Assembly (NCBI GenBank): GCA_016787785.1 | Contig: JAEUTO010000013.1 | Coordinates: forward strand, 62,001 to 126,000 | DNA from: Bacteroidia bacterium | Lineage (GTDB): Bacteria; Bacteroidota; Bacteroidia; B-17B0; Aurantibacillaceae | DNA: 64,000 nucleotides | Direction of reading: 5' to 3' | Shown here: positions 46,024 through 55,246 of the stretch, one piece after another | Position numbering within the stretch: the first letter of the stretch is position 1 | Layout of the letters: each line of letters opens with the position of its first letter | Program-made: the position numbers and the translations under genes | The notes under the pieces: model-generated | What the model was told of the DNA's origin: nothing | What the model saw: only the letters and a program-made list of their open reading frames with translations | The model's database searches: none

Positions 46024-46911
46024 TTAACCTTTAAAACCGTCTCCTGTAATTGCGGTAATAGACAAGTTCGTGTTTTCAAAAACAACATGCTTGTCTTCAA
46101 CAGTTGGCTCTCCATCAAAATGAATTGTATCCTTAACATCCCTTTTAATAACAACGTTACTTGTTACGTACGTTTCAATTCTTCCGCTTAAGTGTGCTTT
46201 TTTACCAAGGATCTTCATCATCAATCCAGGCAAATGAAAAACATTAAAAGGCTTTAAGATCACGACATGAAACAAGCCATCATTTATTTTTGCCTCGGGT
46301 GCGATGTAAAAATCATTTCCATACTGCCCGGCATTAGCAACGGTAATTAAAAAAGCTTTTCTTTCAATAGTTTGTCCATTGAACGTTAAGGAATAATTTT
46401 TTGCACGATACTTAAACAATTCGGTAATAGTGATCTTGACATAACTTTGTAAACCACGTTTTACGGATTTGGTAAACAGGTTTCCAATATGTGCGTCAAA
46501 CCCTATACCGCTCGTGCAAAAAAAAGGTATACCATTAGCGGTTCCGTGATCAATTGTTATTTTATTCCCTTTCGCGATCTGTTTTATCGCTTCTTCTACA
46601 TCCATAGAAATACCAAGAGTTCTGGCTAAACCGTTACCGGAGCCTGCAGGAATGATTCCTAAAGAAATAGTTGTGCCCAACAAACTTTTTGCAACCTGGT
46701 TAACCGTTCCATCGCCACCAACAGCTACAGCATCTGTATAATCCTGCGAGTGCAAAATATCCAAAACTTCTTTAAAATGATCTTTATCTTTCCATATTAC
46801 TATTTGGTAATAAATGTTTTGAGGAAATTCTTTTCGGATCGTATCTATTAAGCGCTCAGAAATTTTTTTACCCGCGTTGGGGTTCACAATAAACAATAAT
46901 TTTCTTGGCAT
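46024..46911 (-). CDS. Diacylglycerol/lipid kinase (DagK/YegS family)
   Basis: 295 residues, soluble or peripheral. DAGK catalytic signatures VAVGGDGTVNQVAKSL (about 65-80) and LGIIPAGSGNGLARTLG (about 95-112), with the N-terminal NPNAGKK loop. The C-terminal lobe has YGNDFYIAPEAKINDGLFHVV and a final IHFDGEP. It phosphorylates diacylglycerol or a related lipid with ATP. It is the third gene of an operon, 1 nt after the glycosyltransferase stop, so it competes for or recycles the DAG produced by the first gene. Confidence 0.9.
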   Translation of the reverse strand: MPRKLLFIVNPNAGKKISERLIDTIRKEFPQNIYYQIVIWKDKDHFKEVLDILHSQDYTDAVAVGGDGTVNQVAKSLLGTTISLGIIPAGSGNGLARTLGISMDVEEAIKQIAKGNKITIDHGTANGIPFFCTSGIGFDAHIGNLFTKSVKRGLQSYVKITITELFKYRAKNYSLTFNGQTIERKAFLITVANAGQYGNDFYIAPEAKINDGLFHVVILKPFNVFHLPGLMMKILGKKAHLSGRIETYVTSNVVIKRDVKDTIHFDGEPTVEDKHVVFENTNLSITAITGDGFKG

Positions 46912-46912
46912 A

Positions 46913-48010
46913 TTAAATACTTATAATTTCGCTGTAGATCCTGTGTTTGGCATTTGCTACCCAGTTTTTAAACCAGGGGTTATTTCTGTCGTAGGTGAGC
47001 GAAAAATTAGCCAGCTTACTAAGATCAAATTTGTCGGAGAAAATACCGGCACCAGCTTTGTAAGCATCTCTTGAATTACAAAACTGTTCATAATGACCCT
47101 GAATAGGAACCATTAAAACTGGTTTACCTAAATACATAGCTTCGCATACACTTTCAAAACCAGCGCTGCTAGCTAACCCCTTGGCTTTACTCATCATCTC
47201 TAAAAACAACGTATCATTAATAGCATGAACGAATAACTTCTCTTTATCAAAGCTATAATTGCTATATATTTTAGCGGGTTGATCTGTAAAGCAATGCAAT
47301 TCAATTTCAGGATTTGCTTTATGCCATTCGAGCAACTCTTCAAAATAGCCATTGTTTACCAGGTATACCAAATAAAAATCATTGTGTTTTGTTTCTAATT
47401 CAAAGATCTCTTTTCTTAAAAGTGGTGGCACAACAATTACATCGTCATTATTTGTATGTATCTTATAAAAAGAAAGTGCTAGATTTTTGCTTGAGCCGGT
47501 TGCAGTTAATTTTGTGAAAAATTTTATAGATGCTTTATCCAGCCAGCGCTTCTCCGGGAATTCGAAATCAGGATGAAAATAAATGTACTGATGTGCCACG
47601 CAGATCATTTTTATTTTTGGTTTGTAAAACCGATAATACAAACCAATCAGTAGGTCAAAAAAGTTAATGACAACATCAGGCTGATGTTCTTTCATTAACT
47701 CGTCAATGGTTCTTAAACTTTGTTTAAAGGTTTTGATCTTTTTAAAATTATGAATTACTGACTTGGTAATGTTTATGCTTTTATTGTTTTTATCAGTTAC
47801 AAAATTTGGACTCTGCAACTGTATAATAGGAGATTTTATTTTTTCGAAGAAGAATTTTGGTATATCTCTTTTACCGCTTGAGCCAAGTAAAACCGCGCAA
47901 ACGGTATGCCCTTGTTCAATAAGCAGGTCGTACATGCTCATTGCTTGCGTCATATGACCCCTACCTTCGCCCTGAACGGCTAAAATATATTTTTTAGGAT
48001 TGTTCTGCAT
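46913..48010 (-). CDS. GT28/MurG-like glycosyltransferase, probable glycolipid synthase
   Basis: 365 residues. N-terminal glycine-rich acceptor loop VQGEGRGHMTQAMSMYDLL, followed by a Rossmann lobe. The donor-binding lobe has GLASSAGFESVCEAMYLGKPVLMVPIQGHYEQ and N-x-R shortly after, the pattern of MGDG-synthase/MurG-like GT28 enzymes. No signal peptide; peripheral membrane attachment is likely. It overlaps the PlcP-like gene by 17 nt and precedes the DAG kinase by 1 nt. I infer that it glycosylates diacylglycerol; the sugar is unknown. Confidence 0.8.
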   Translation of the reverse strand: MQNNPKKYILAVQGEGRGHMTQAMSMYDLLIEQGHTVCAVLLGSSGKRDIPKFFFEKIKSPIIQLQSPNFVTDKNNKSINITKSVIHNFKKIKTFKQSLRTIDELMKEHQPDVVINFFDLLIGLYYRFYKPKIKMICVAHQYIYFHPDFEFPEKRWLDKASIKFFTKLTATGSSKNLALSFYKIHTNNDDVIVVPPLLRKEIFELETKHNDFYLVYLVNNGYFEELLEWHKANPEIELHCFTDQPAKIYSNYSFDKEKLFVHAINDTLFLEMMSKAKGLASSAGFESVCEAMYLGKPVLMVPIQGHYEQFCNSRDAYKAGAGIFSDKFDLSKLANFSLTYDRNNPWFKNWVANAKHRIYSEIISI

Positions 48011-48830
48011 GTTTATTTATTGTTACGCCTTGCGGCAGAATTTCTTTAATAGATTCTTTTTTACTTTTCTTAACCTTAGGAACTAATTGTGATAGCCAGT
48101 CCTGATAATAGATAATTTTCCAGTTGCCTTCATTATCTTCAACTAAAGCTGTTAAACTTTCTACCCAATCTCCTGAGTTTAAATATTCGATACCATTAAT
48201 TGTTTTTATTGCCGGTTGATGGATGTGTCCACAAATAATACCGTGGCATCTACGTGCCTTCGCAACTTTCGCTAGTTCATTTTCAAAATCGGAAATAAAT
48301 GAAACAGCCGATTTTACTTTTGCCTTTACTACCTGCGACAAAGAATAATAAGGTAAGCCACGTTTCTCGCGATAAGTATTGTAATGCCGGTTTAACCATA
48401 ATAAAAAAGTGTAACCCACGTCGCCAAGTTTGGCGATCCATTTTAGTTTTGTAGTGATGTTATCAAAAAGGTCACCATGAGTGACAAAATATTTTTTTTC
48501 TACACCATGATGAATGTAGTATTTACGAATAGAGAAATTGCCAATACGTAAGGGCATTATTTGTTCCAGAAAATCATCGTGATTGCCGCGCAAATAAACT
48601 ATTTTACATTTCTTTTTACCTGTAAGGCTAATAATATGCTTAAAAAAATTACTGTGTTGCTTTGTCCATTTGCCCGACTTTCGTAACTGCCAGCCATCAA
48701 CGATATCACCATTTAAAATAAGTGTTTCGCATTTGTGGTGCTTTAAAAAGTTAACTACTTCTTTTGCTTTGCTGGCCTTTATGCCTAAGTGAATGTCGGA
48801 TAGAACAATGGTTTTGTAGAATGTTTTCAT
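47994..48830 (-). CDS. plcP: PlcP-like metallophosphoesterase (phospholipase C-type)
   Basis: 278 residues. Metallophosphatase motifs in order: SDIHLG (10-15), GDIVDGW, RGNHDDF, THGDLFD, and GHIHQP. The stretches RGLPYYSLSQVVKAKVK, FENELAKVAKARRCHGIICGHIHQPA and YLNSGDWVESLTALVE match the PlcP group that cleaves phospholipids to diacylglycerol in phosphate-starved bacteria. Those proteins are commonly misnamed UDP-2,3-diacylglucosamine pyrophosphatase (LpxH). No signal peptide, so it acts at the cytoplasmic face. First gene of an operon with a glycosyltransferase (17-nt overlap) and DAG kinase. Direct activity is not shown by sequence. Confidence 0.78.
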   Translation of the reverse strand: MKTFYKTIVLSDIHLGIKASKAKEVVNFLKHHKCETLILNGDIVDGWQLRKSGKWTKQHSNFFKHIISLTGKKKCKIVYLRGNHDDFLEQIMPLRIGNFSIRKYYIHHGVEKKYFVTHGDLFDNITTKLKWIAKLGDVGYTFLLWLNRHYNTYREKRGLPYYSLSQVVKAKVKSAVSFISDFENELAKVAKARRCHGIICGHIHQPAIKTINGIEYLNSGDWVESLTALVEDNEGNWKIIYYQDWLSQLVPKVKKSKKESIKEILPQGVTINKHAEQS

Positions 48831-48893
48831 TAAAACAGTTTTACAAATTTGATCATCTTACATTTCTAAAATATTACTTGTAAATTATTAAAA

Positions 48894-48928
48894 AATTAAA
48901 AACCTGCTCCGAATAAACAGAGCAGGTT
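48894..48928 (-). terminator. Rho-independent terminator of the choice-of-anchor-I gene
   Basis: AACCTGCTC (48901-48909) pairs with GAGCAGGTT (48920-48928) with a 10-nt loop; on the - strand it is followed by a T-rich run. It separates the large secreted-protein gene from the plcP operon downstream. Confidence 0.75.
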
Positions 48929-48955
48929 AATTGAATGTGTTTTAATTGTTAGAAC

Positions 48956-51900
48956 TTATTCTACTATTAGTTTTTTAGTAACGTTTAAATTATCGCTTTG
49001 AATGTATAGTGTATAAATTCCGTTATCAAAAGAAGTAACATTAATTACAAGGTTTTTATTATCAGAAATTTTTGTTGAATAAACTTTCTTTCCTAATATA
49101 TCATATACCTCTATTAATTTTAGCGAATTATCTGCGAATTGCAAATTCACTTCGTTACGCGCTGGATTCGGATAAAGATTGAAATCTATTGACGAAACTA
49201 TTTCATTACTACCTGTGCATAAAGAAACGTTTTGTACAAAGCTGGTTACATTGGTACACGAATTTACCCCCGTAGCAGCAACTGTGTAAGTTGTATTTGT
49301 TGTTGGATTAACTGTGTACGACGCTGCATTTGGTCCACTTGTCCAGCTATATGTAACAGCGCCACTTGCTGTTAAAGTTGCTGTTTGTCCAACACATATC
49401 AAACTCGATGAACTAACAACGTTAATTGTTGGCGAAGGGTTTACACTTACACTTTGTGATAAAGAACTAACCGAACAATTTGTGCCACCGGTTATAGCAA
49501 CAGAATAATTACCGCTGGCAGTTGCCATAACTGTATTTGATGTTGCACCAACGATTGGTGTTCCATTACTACTCCACTGATAATTTAAACCAGAAGTAAA
49601 TGGGACGCTAATTATCGGTCCGGCTGTAGAACATAATCCTGTTGTACTTCCAGCAACACTCAAAGAACTTGAAACAGGAGAAGAGCAGCCAGGAATACCG
49701 TAAATTGAAAGCGAGCTGCTGATCTCGTTAGCGGCAATAACAAGGTGTTGGCCATTTGGGCTTTGTGCCTGTGGAATAAAAATAATTCCTTCTGCGCCTC
49801 TATCAGGACCATTACTTACAAAAGATCTGTTATTTACATATGTTACATACACAGGTGCTGCTGGATTAGTAATATCATAAACCATAATGCCACCAATACG
49901 CTCAACAGCAATAAACGCAAAGGTATTTGTGCCTATTGCACCAATTGCAATTCCTTCCGGCTCCGGACCTTTATCGTCACTTCTGTCTTTCTTTACTATA
50001 GTTGTATTACTTGCGTTAAACATTACAGAAAAAGAATTTGTTGAAGTAATTAATTCCATTTGATCGCCGCTGTCATAAACTAAATTTCCTGTATTGGCAT
50101 TCCAGATCGAAAAGGATCGTCCACCGTATACATAAATTGAATCAATATCTCCATCATTATCAGTATCTCCTAACTTATCCGTTGCATTTAAACGGCCCAA
50201 AACTGAATTGTTTTGTAGGTCTGTGGCATTTGGGAATTTTGTAGCATCAAGTAATAATGTACTTATTCTTTTTTCCTCTGAAAATCCGGTATACGCTCTT
50301 GAATCACCCTCATTAGCTGTAACTAAATAATTTACACCGCCAACAGAGTAACTTGCAATTGCATCGGGTAAATACAAACCTTTTATTGGAAAATTAGCAA
50401 TGTTAACTCCCTTTGTAACATTTGAAGCATCTATTCCGTTGTTTAATAAATTTAGATTTTTTGCGCCAAGTGGTTTAATATAGTTAATTGCGTTATTAGT
50501 TAGGTTTATTTCTACTATAGCATTATTTTCTTGTAAAGTAACCCATGCTTTTGAATCGTCTTTTGCAATAGAAATATATTCGGGTTCAAAATCTTTCGAT
50601 GCAGATGCCCCTAACCCATATATTCTAATGCCTTGTGATTTAAGTGCTGGTTCTTGTCCGTTGTAAACTGTAAAAGTTACGTGCGCTACATTCGTTTGTG
50701 ATAAAGCGGCAATGCCACCTGAAATATCTACAATACTCACCGAACCATCAGGATCTGACGTATACGAATCATTTGGTTCCCCTTCGTTCGCTGTAAAAAC
50801 TTTTGTTCCTGCATGATTGAAGGTTATCATATCAGGCATCATTCCAACTTTTACTTGCTTAAGAAATAACCCATTCTTATCAAAGAAAACTACTTTTCCA
50901 CTATCTTGTGGGTTTGTTCCTCCAATAGCTATTGAACTATTTTCTATGGCACAAGCCACGGTACCATTTTTAACTGCAACTGAATTAATATTTCCATAGG
51001 TAGTGATATTAATGCTGGCAATTAGTGTTGGTGTAGAAGGATTAATAAAATCAATAATGTCTAATTTACCACCAATACTATTTGCAATGTATAAACGTTG
51101 TGTGCTTGGATCATGTACAACTATCTCGGCTGAATTAGAGCCTGAAACAAAATTCTGATAGCTTCCCAATAAATTTAAACTAATTGTGTTGGCCGCAGCA
51201 GGTGCAACTTTATCATCATCTAAAATATAAAAAGTGCATTGGTTTGTTGATCCAATAGTGGCATTCATTTGTGGCACTAATTTTAATATTGCATATTCTG
51301 CACTTTCAAGAATTGCATCATTTGCAAGATTTATAGAAACTGAGGCAGTTGTATTTACCGGTGCGTTGGCAGCAAATGTAACTGTAGCAACGGCAATCGT
51401 GTAATCACTACTGGTTGCATTTGACCAGGCCGATGCTACAACGCTGACAGCACTAATTGAAGTGCTTGAAACGGTTTGTTTTAAATAGATAGTTGCTGAA
51501 GAACTGCTTTCAACTACCGAAGTATCATTACTCAAAAAAGAGATAGTTGCAGGAGCAGCAGAAGTGGTTAGTGAAACAGAGCTGCTAGCGTTTGTTTGCG
51601 AAGCAAAAGGCGTTACTGAAAAAGTTCTAGGCTGAGTCCATGTATTATTTGTTGTATTAAAAATTCCGGTGGCAGTAATAACATCCGGACCCGGATCTGT
51701 TGTGAAAAAATTTCCCGTATTTAATTTACCACCAGAATAAAGATCGTTAACTGGCATTTGATAACCGTCAACGCCTGCATTAACAATGGCTGTTCCTAAA
51801 CTCGTACCAAAAAACAAAGCATCTTTTGGAACCGATGAACTAGTTATTGCCGCCACGGGAAGATCAAAAACGGCAACACCATCTGCATTTGCTCCTCCAT

Positions 51901-52303
51901 TTCCAAATACGCCTGCAGCAGCAGCTGTTCCTATCCCCCCATCCCCATTCGTGTTTTTTACGTTTATAACTCTCAATTTCTGCCCAGCCGGCACCATACA
52001 ACTTCCGCCAACATATACAACGTTGCCCGCTGCTACTGTTCCTGAAGTTACGGCAAAAGCATAAGTAATGGAGCCACCCGCGATCCAACCGGAGGTTGTT
52101 GCGTTTCCGTTATTATTAACTATTATAGTATATGGTGTTAAACCAAAATTAATTGGTTTAGTTGCAATTAATTCTACAAACTCGTGGCAACTATCTGTGC
52201 CGGCCGGATTCGGAAAAAATTCGCTGATAACCAAACCAGGATTTTGTGCGCTAATTTTAATTACTAAAAATGTAATTAATGTGATAAATAAATTTCTGTT
52301 CAT
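48956..52303 (-). CDS. Secreted LTD, Calx-beta, choice-of-anchor I, T9SS protein
   Basis: 1115 residues. Signal peptide (LITFLVIKISAQ). Lamin-tail-like domain (about 20-170: LVISEFFPNPAGTDSCHEFVEL). Calx-beta-like domain (about 245-360; NDAILESAEYAILKL). Choice-of-anchor-I beta-propeller (about 370-870; IVVHDPSTQRLYIANSIGG, KVFTANEGEPNDSY, GDTDNDGDIDSIYVYGGRSF, GPEPEGIAIGAIG). Ig-like repeats with CSSPV/CS/CVG disulphide patterns fill about 875-1030, and the T9SS sorting domain starts at LYPNPARNEVNLQF. The anchor-I region is often found in proteins annotated alkaline phosphatase or phytase-like, though a role is unproven. It is monocistronic, with its own terminator. Confidence 0.82.
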   Translation of the reverse strand: MNRNLFITLITFLVIKISAQNPGLVISEFFPNPAGTDSCHEFVELIATKPINFGLTPYTIIVNNNGNATTSGWIAGGSITYAFAVTSGTVAAGNVVYVGGSCMVPAGQKLRVINVKNTNGDGGIGTAAAAGVFGNGGANADGVAVFDLPVAAITSSSVPKDALFFGTSLGTAIVNAGVDGYQMPVNDLYSGGKLNTGNFFTTDPGPDVITATGIFNTTNNTWTQPRTFSVTPFASQTNASSSVSLTTSAAPATISFLSNDTSVVESSSSATIYLKQTVSSTSISAVSVVASAWSNATSSDYTIAVATVTFAANAPVNTTASVSINLANDAILESAEYAILKLVPQMNATIGSTNQCTFYILDDDKVAPAAANTISLNLLGSYQNFVSGSNSAEIVVHDPSTQRLYIANSIGGKLDIIDFINPSTPTLIASINITTYGNINSVAVKNGTVACAIENSSIAIGGTNPQDSGKVVFFDKNGLFLKQVKVGMMPDMITFNHAGTKVFTANEGEPNDSYTSDPDGSVSIVDISGGIAALSQTNVAHVTFTVYNGQEPALKSQGIRIYGLGASASKDFEPEYISIAKDDSKAWVTLQENNAIVEINLTNNAINYIKPLGAKNLNLLNNGIDASNVTKGVNIANFPIKGLYLPDAIASYSVGGVNYLVTANEGDSRAYTGFSEEKRISTLLLDATKFPNATDLQNNSVLGRLNATDKLGDTDNDGDIDSIYVYGGRSFSIWNANTGNLVYDSGDQMELITSTNSFSVMFNASNTTIVKKDRSDDKGPEPEGIAIGAIGTNTFAFIAVERIGGIMVYDITNPAAPVYVTYVNNRSFVSNGPDRGAEGIIFIPQAQSPNGQHLVIAANEISSSLSIYGIPGCSSPVSSSLSVAGSTTGLCSTAGPIISVPFTSGLNYQWSSNGTPIVGATSNTVMATASGNYSVAITGGTNCSVSSLSQSVSVNPSPTINVVSSSSLICVGQTATLTASGAVTYSWTSGPNAASYTVNPTTNTTYTVAATGVNSCTNVTSFVQNVSLCTGSNEIVSSIDFNLYPNPARNEVNLQFADNSLKLIEVYDILGKKVYSTKISDNKNLVINVTSFDNGIYTLYIQSDNLNVTKKLIVE

Positions 52304-52461
52304 TTCTCTATATTTTTAGCAAAGAACAGTTTCTGAATTTATTTTAAAATATTCTAAATATTATTTATAAGTAAATAATACCATTGCAAGTTTAATTTAG
52401 TATTAAGAATAAAGTTGTTGATTTCGCAATTTATTTACATTCAGTAAATTTATCAATGGCG

Positions 52462-53082
52462 TTATTTAGACTTTTTGATCACTTTTCTTTCTTGTTTTGC
52501 TTCATTTTCGAGCCACTGTGTAATCACAAATTCTAATTGTTCAACACCATCCCTTAAGTTTGACCACGACTCAAAAGCAGGTGCGTGCCCGCGCATCAAT
52601 TCAACATTTCCGTTAATTTTATCACCTAACCATACTCCTGTTTTTAGCAAAACAAAATCAGTTGCTAGATCACTATTATCGCTAAACTCATACGTCTCTG
52701 GCTTTAAATTAAGAAAATCAGACAATTCGTTAACTATGATTTTAGGAAGCAAGCCACTGTTGATAAATTCTTCAACGTCAAATAACTGGTTTGAGTCTGC
52801 ATCAAACAGAATTATAGCGTCTTCATATCTTTCATTTAAAACTTTATTTTTATATGCTGATATGCCAAAAACACTACATGATATTGTCTCCGAAGTCTTT
52901 GAAATTCCATAGTCCAGGTCGTGAACAGAACAATCTATCTGAATTCTGGTAGAATTAAAGTATTGGACTAACTCGTTTACTTTTGCGATTTGCATTGGTA
53001 AGATCCGCCTGCCCTTATTCAATCTAAAAAGGATAAATACAATAGTCGCAAATATTATTACAACCACAAGTATTAAAGACAT
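52462..53082 (-). CDS. Membrane-anchored hypothetical protein
   Basis: 206 residues. One N-terminal membrane helix (MSLILVVVIIFATIVFILF, residues 1-19) followed by a basic stretch (RLNKGRRI) and a soluble cytoplasmic-side domain rich in acidic residues. The C-terminus is charged (QERKVIKKSK). No family recognised. It lies 97 nt beyond the stop of the sensor kinase on the same strand and could be cotranscribed with it. Confidence 0.55.
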   Translation of the reverse strand: MSLILVVVIIFATIVFILFRLNKGRRILPMQIAKVNELVQYFNSTRIQIDCSVHDLDYGISKTSETISCSVFGISAYKNKVLNERYEDAIILFDADSNQLFDVEEFINSGLLPKIIVNELSDFLNLKPETYEFSDNSDLATDFVLLKTGVWLGDKINGNVELMRGHAPAFESWSNLRDGVEQLEFVITQWLENEAKQERKVIKKSK

Positions 53083-53179
53083 AAGATAAATTATATATCC
53101 ATGAAAGTAAAAAACCGCGTGTCTGTTTATGTTAATTTATCATTAACTAATCAATATGCTTTTCGCGAAAATTTCTTCC

Positions 53180-55003
53180 CTAATTTAAAGTTAGGTTGGT
53201 CAGCTCAGAGATCTCACGGTTGTGAAGTATTCTTTCTTTAATATTTTTCTTTTTGTAATTTGTTGGTAATAATACGGTAAAAGTTGTCCCAACACTTTCA
53301 TCACTCTCAATACCGATTGCACCATGAAGTTTTTCAACCGAACACTTTACAATATAAAGCCCAAGCCCTGTGCCATTTATAAGATTATTTGCTCTAAAGA
53401 ACATATCAAAGACTCTATCGTGATATTGTTTATTTATTCCGATCCCATTATCCGAAACTTCGATTCTTAACATGTCATCATTTTGATCGACAACCGAAAT
53501 TTTCAGAAAACTGAAACTTGATCTTTTGGTTGCATACTTGATACTATTTTCCATTAAATTCCTGAATATGGCTTTTACCAGTGCAGGCGAAGAAAAAAAT
53601 TGGTTCTTGGTTTTAATCTCCAGAGAAAAAATAATATTATCCGCATCCTTCAGGGATCTTAATTCGGAATATACAGACCGTATTAATTCATCGAGATTTA
53701 TTGACTCAGGTTTTATCTCCTCGCTTCTTACATTCGTTATTATACCAAGTTCATCGGTTGTAGCAATTAATTTTTCCCATGATTGGTTTATTTGAGAAAG
53801 ATACCCTTTCATTTCAGGGTCTGATGCTTTTGTTAAAGCAACATTAGTAAGCTCTTTTACCGCTATTAATGGATTGCGGATATCATGTGAGGTAGCATAA
53901 AAAAGCATTTCCAGATCTTTATTTGATAACTTAAGAGATGTCATTTGGTTAACTATGTGTTGTTCCATAATGCTGAAATTTGTTGCCAAAACATCTATTT
54001 CATATGAGGAATTATTAATAGGAAGTATCGTCCTTGCAGTAAAATCGCTCTTTACAAACTCATCTATTTTTTGTTTTAAATGTGTTATCGACCTTGAAAC
54101 TTTTTTAGAAATTGTTAATGCAGAAAAAACACCTATCAAAATAAAAACAAAACCAATTGCAAGGAATACTAGTTTTATATGAGCCAAAGCAAGTTTTTCC
54201 TTTTGCGCGGAAAATTCCACGAGCGCAGCCAAAGAAATCTCGATCTTATTTGAAATATCATCAATTTGTTTTTTAAGACCTAATCCACTCTTTAAACCTA
54301 GCCGTTTCTCATATACTGTAAGATTATTAAATTCGTTAGAATAACTATTCAGCGTTTTTATTATTTTACTTTTTTTGTCGGAACTAATATCATTTTTAAT
54401 TGCAAGATCATCCTTAATATTGCTTATTAATTTATTATGCTTCGCGATATATGGTTCTTCCTGACGAATAATAAAATCCTTTTCGTGTCTGCGAAGTTGT
54501 AATATATTTACTAAGCCGATCTCTGCCTGGTAATTTTCAAGATCATGTGCAAAATTTCGCATATTTCCTTCAATACCGTAATCTTTAAATCCCCTGATAA
54601 GTATCTGCCTGAACATTTCGGCGGTGAGTACTTCATATTTGGAAAATACTATTTTAAGATCAATGATTGAATCATTTAATCCGAAATTATTCACTTTCTG
54701 AAGGGTATTAAGATCGCTTAATGCCTGTTCAATATTATTACATATTCTATTATGTGCATTGATCAAATTGCTTTTACGTGATTCGAAAAAAACCGGGTTA
54801 ATCGTCTCGTTCTCAAAAAACTCGTGTGTTACTTTGATGTCCTTTAAAAGTAATACATGCGCACTCTCTGCATTCTGGGTAATGTTTGAAAGTGAGTCTT
54901 TATTCTTTTCGAAATAATTAAAAATTATTACTGAGGTTATTACTGTTATTAACACGAATAACAAAAATATTGCTAATAATTTTGAGCGAATGGTAGTGAA
55001 CAT
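53180..55003 (-). CDS. Orphan transmembrane sensor histidine kinase
   Basis: 607 residues. Two membrane helices (about 8-28 and 277-297) bracket a long all-helical periplasmic domain of about 245 residues, like four-helix-bundle or NIT-type sensors. A HAMP domain follows (about 300-350; KQKIDEFVKSDFTART). HisKA has His373 in YATSHDIRNPLIAV; the ATPase has N box FRNLMENSIKYA, G1 DNGIGIN and G2 GTGLGLYIV. No response-regulator gene adjoins it. Divergent from the purple-acid-phosphatase-like gene, so a link to the phosphate island is possible but inferred. Confidence 0.88.
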   Translation of the reverse strand: MFTTIRSKLLAIFLLFVLITVITSVIIFNYFEKNKDSLSNITQNAESAHVLLLKDIKVTHEFFENETINPVFFESRKSNLINAHNRICNNIEQALSDLNTLQKVNNFGLNDSIIDLKIVFSKYEVLTAEMFRQILIRGFKDYGIEGNMRNFAHDLENYQAEIGLVNILQLRRHEKDFIIRQEEPYIAKHNKLISNIKDDLAIKNDISSDKKSKIIKTLNSYSNEFNNLTVYEKRLGLKSGLGLKKQIDDISNKIEISLAALVEFSAQKEKLALAHIKLVFLAIGFVFILIGVFSALTISKKVSRSITHLKQKIDEFVKSDFTARTILPINNSSYEIDVLATNFSIMEQHIVNQMTSLKLSNKDLEMLFYATSHDIRNPLIAVKELTNVALTKASDPEMKGYLSQINQSWEKLIATTDELGIITNVRSEEIKPESINLDELIRSVYSELRSLKDADNIIFSLEIKTKNQFFSSPALVKAIFRNLMENSIKYATKRSSFSFLKISVVDQNDDMLRIEVSDNGIGINKQYHDRVFDMFFRANNLINGTGLGLYIVKCSVEKLHGAIGIESDESVGTTFTVLLPTNYKKKNIKERILHNREISELTNLTLN

Positions 55004-55054
55004 ACTTTAGATTTATACGACTAAGTTAGTTCTGCCTTATTATCAAAAAGAGAA

Positions 55055-55071
55055 ATTAAGTTATACTTAAT
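55055..55071. promoter_or_regulatory. 17-bp palindrome in divergent kinase/phosphatase promoter region
   Basis: ATTAAGT-TAT-ACTTAAT is a perfect 7-bp inverted repeat with a 3-nt centre. It lies 52 nt upstream of the sensor-kinase start and 176 nt upstream of the phosphatase start. Its right part, TTATACTTAAT, recurs at 45956-45966, 59 nt upstream of the PhoX-like gene. An operator is plausible; the AT-rich composition makes chance a concern. Confidence 0.35.
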
Positions 55072-55246
55072 ATTAATATCGCCAAAATCATTTTATACCA
55101 CGCTAAATGCCAAAAAATATGAGACAAATTGCGAATCACCTTTTATAAGTAAATCTTTTGTTGCAAAAAAAGCAATCAATAGGTAACGCAATGGTAACCT
55201 TTGCATATTAAACAACTTAAAATTCTTTTCTAGTTTCGCCAGTGAT

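Noticed and set aside
51786-52319. Antisense frames over the 5' end of the choice-of-anchor-I gene
   Set aside because: They overlap a gene with a clear signal peptide and domains, and show only composition-driven sequence.
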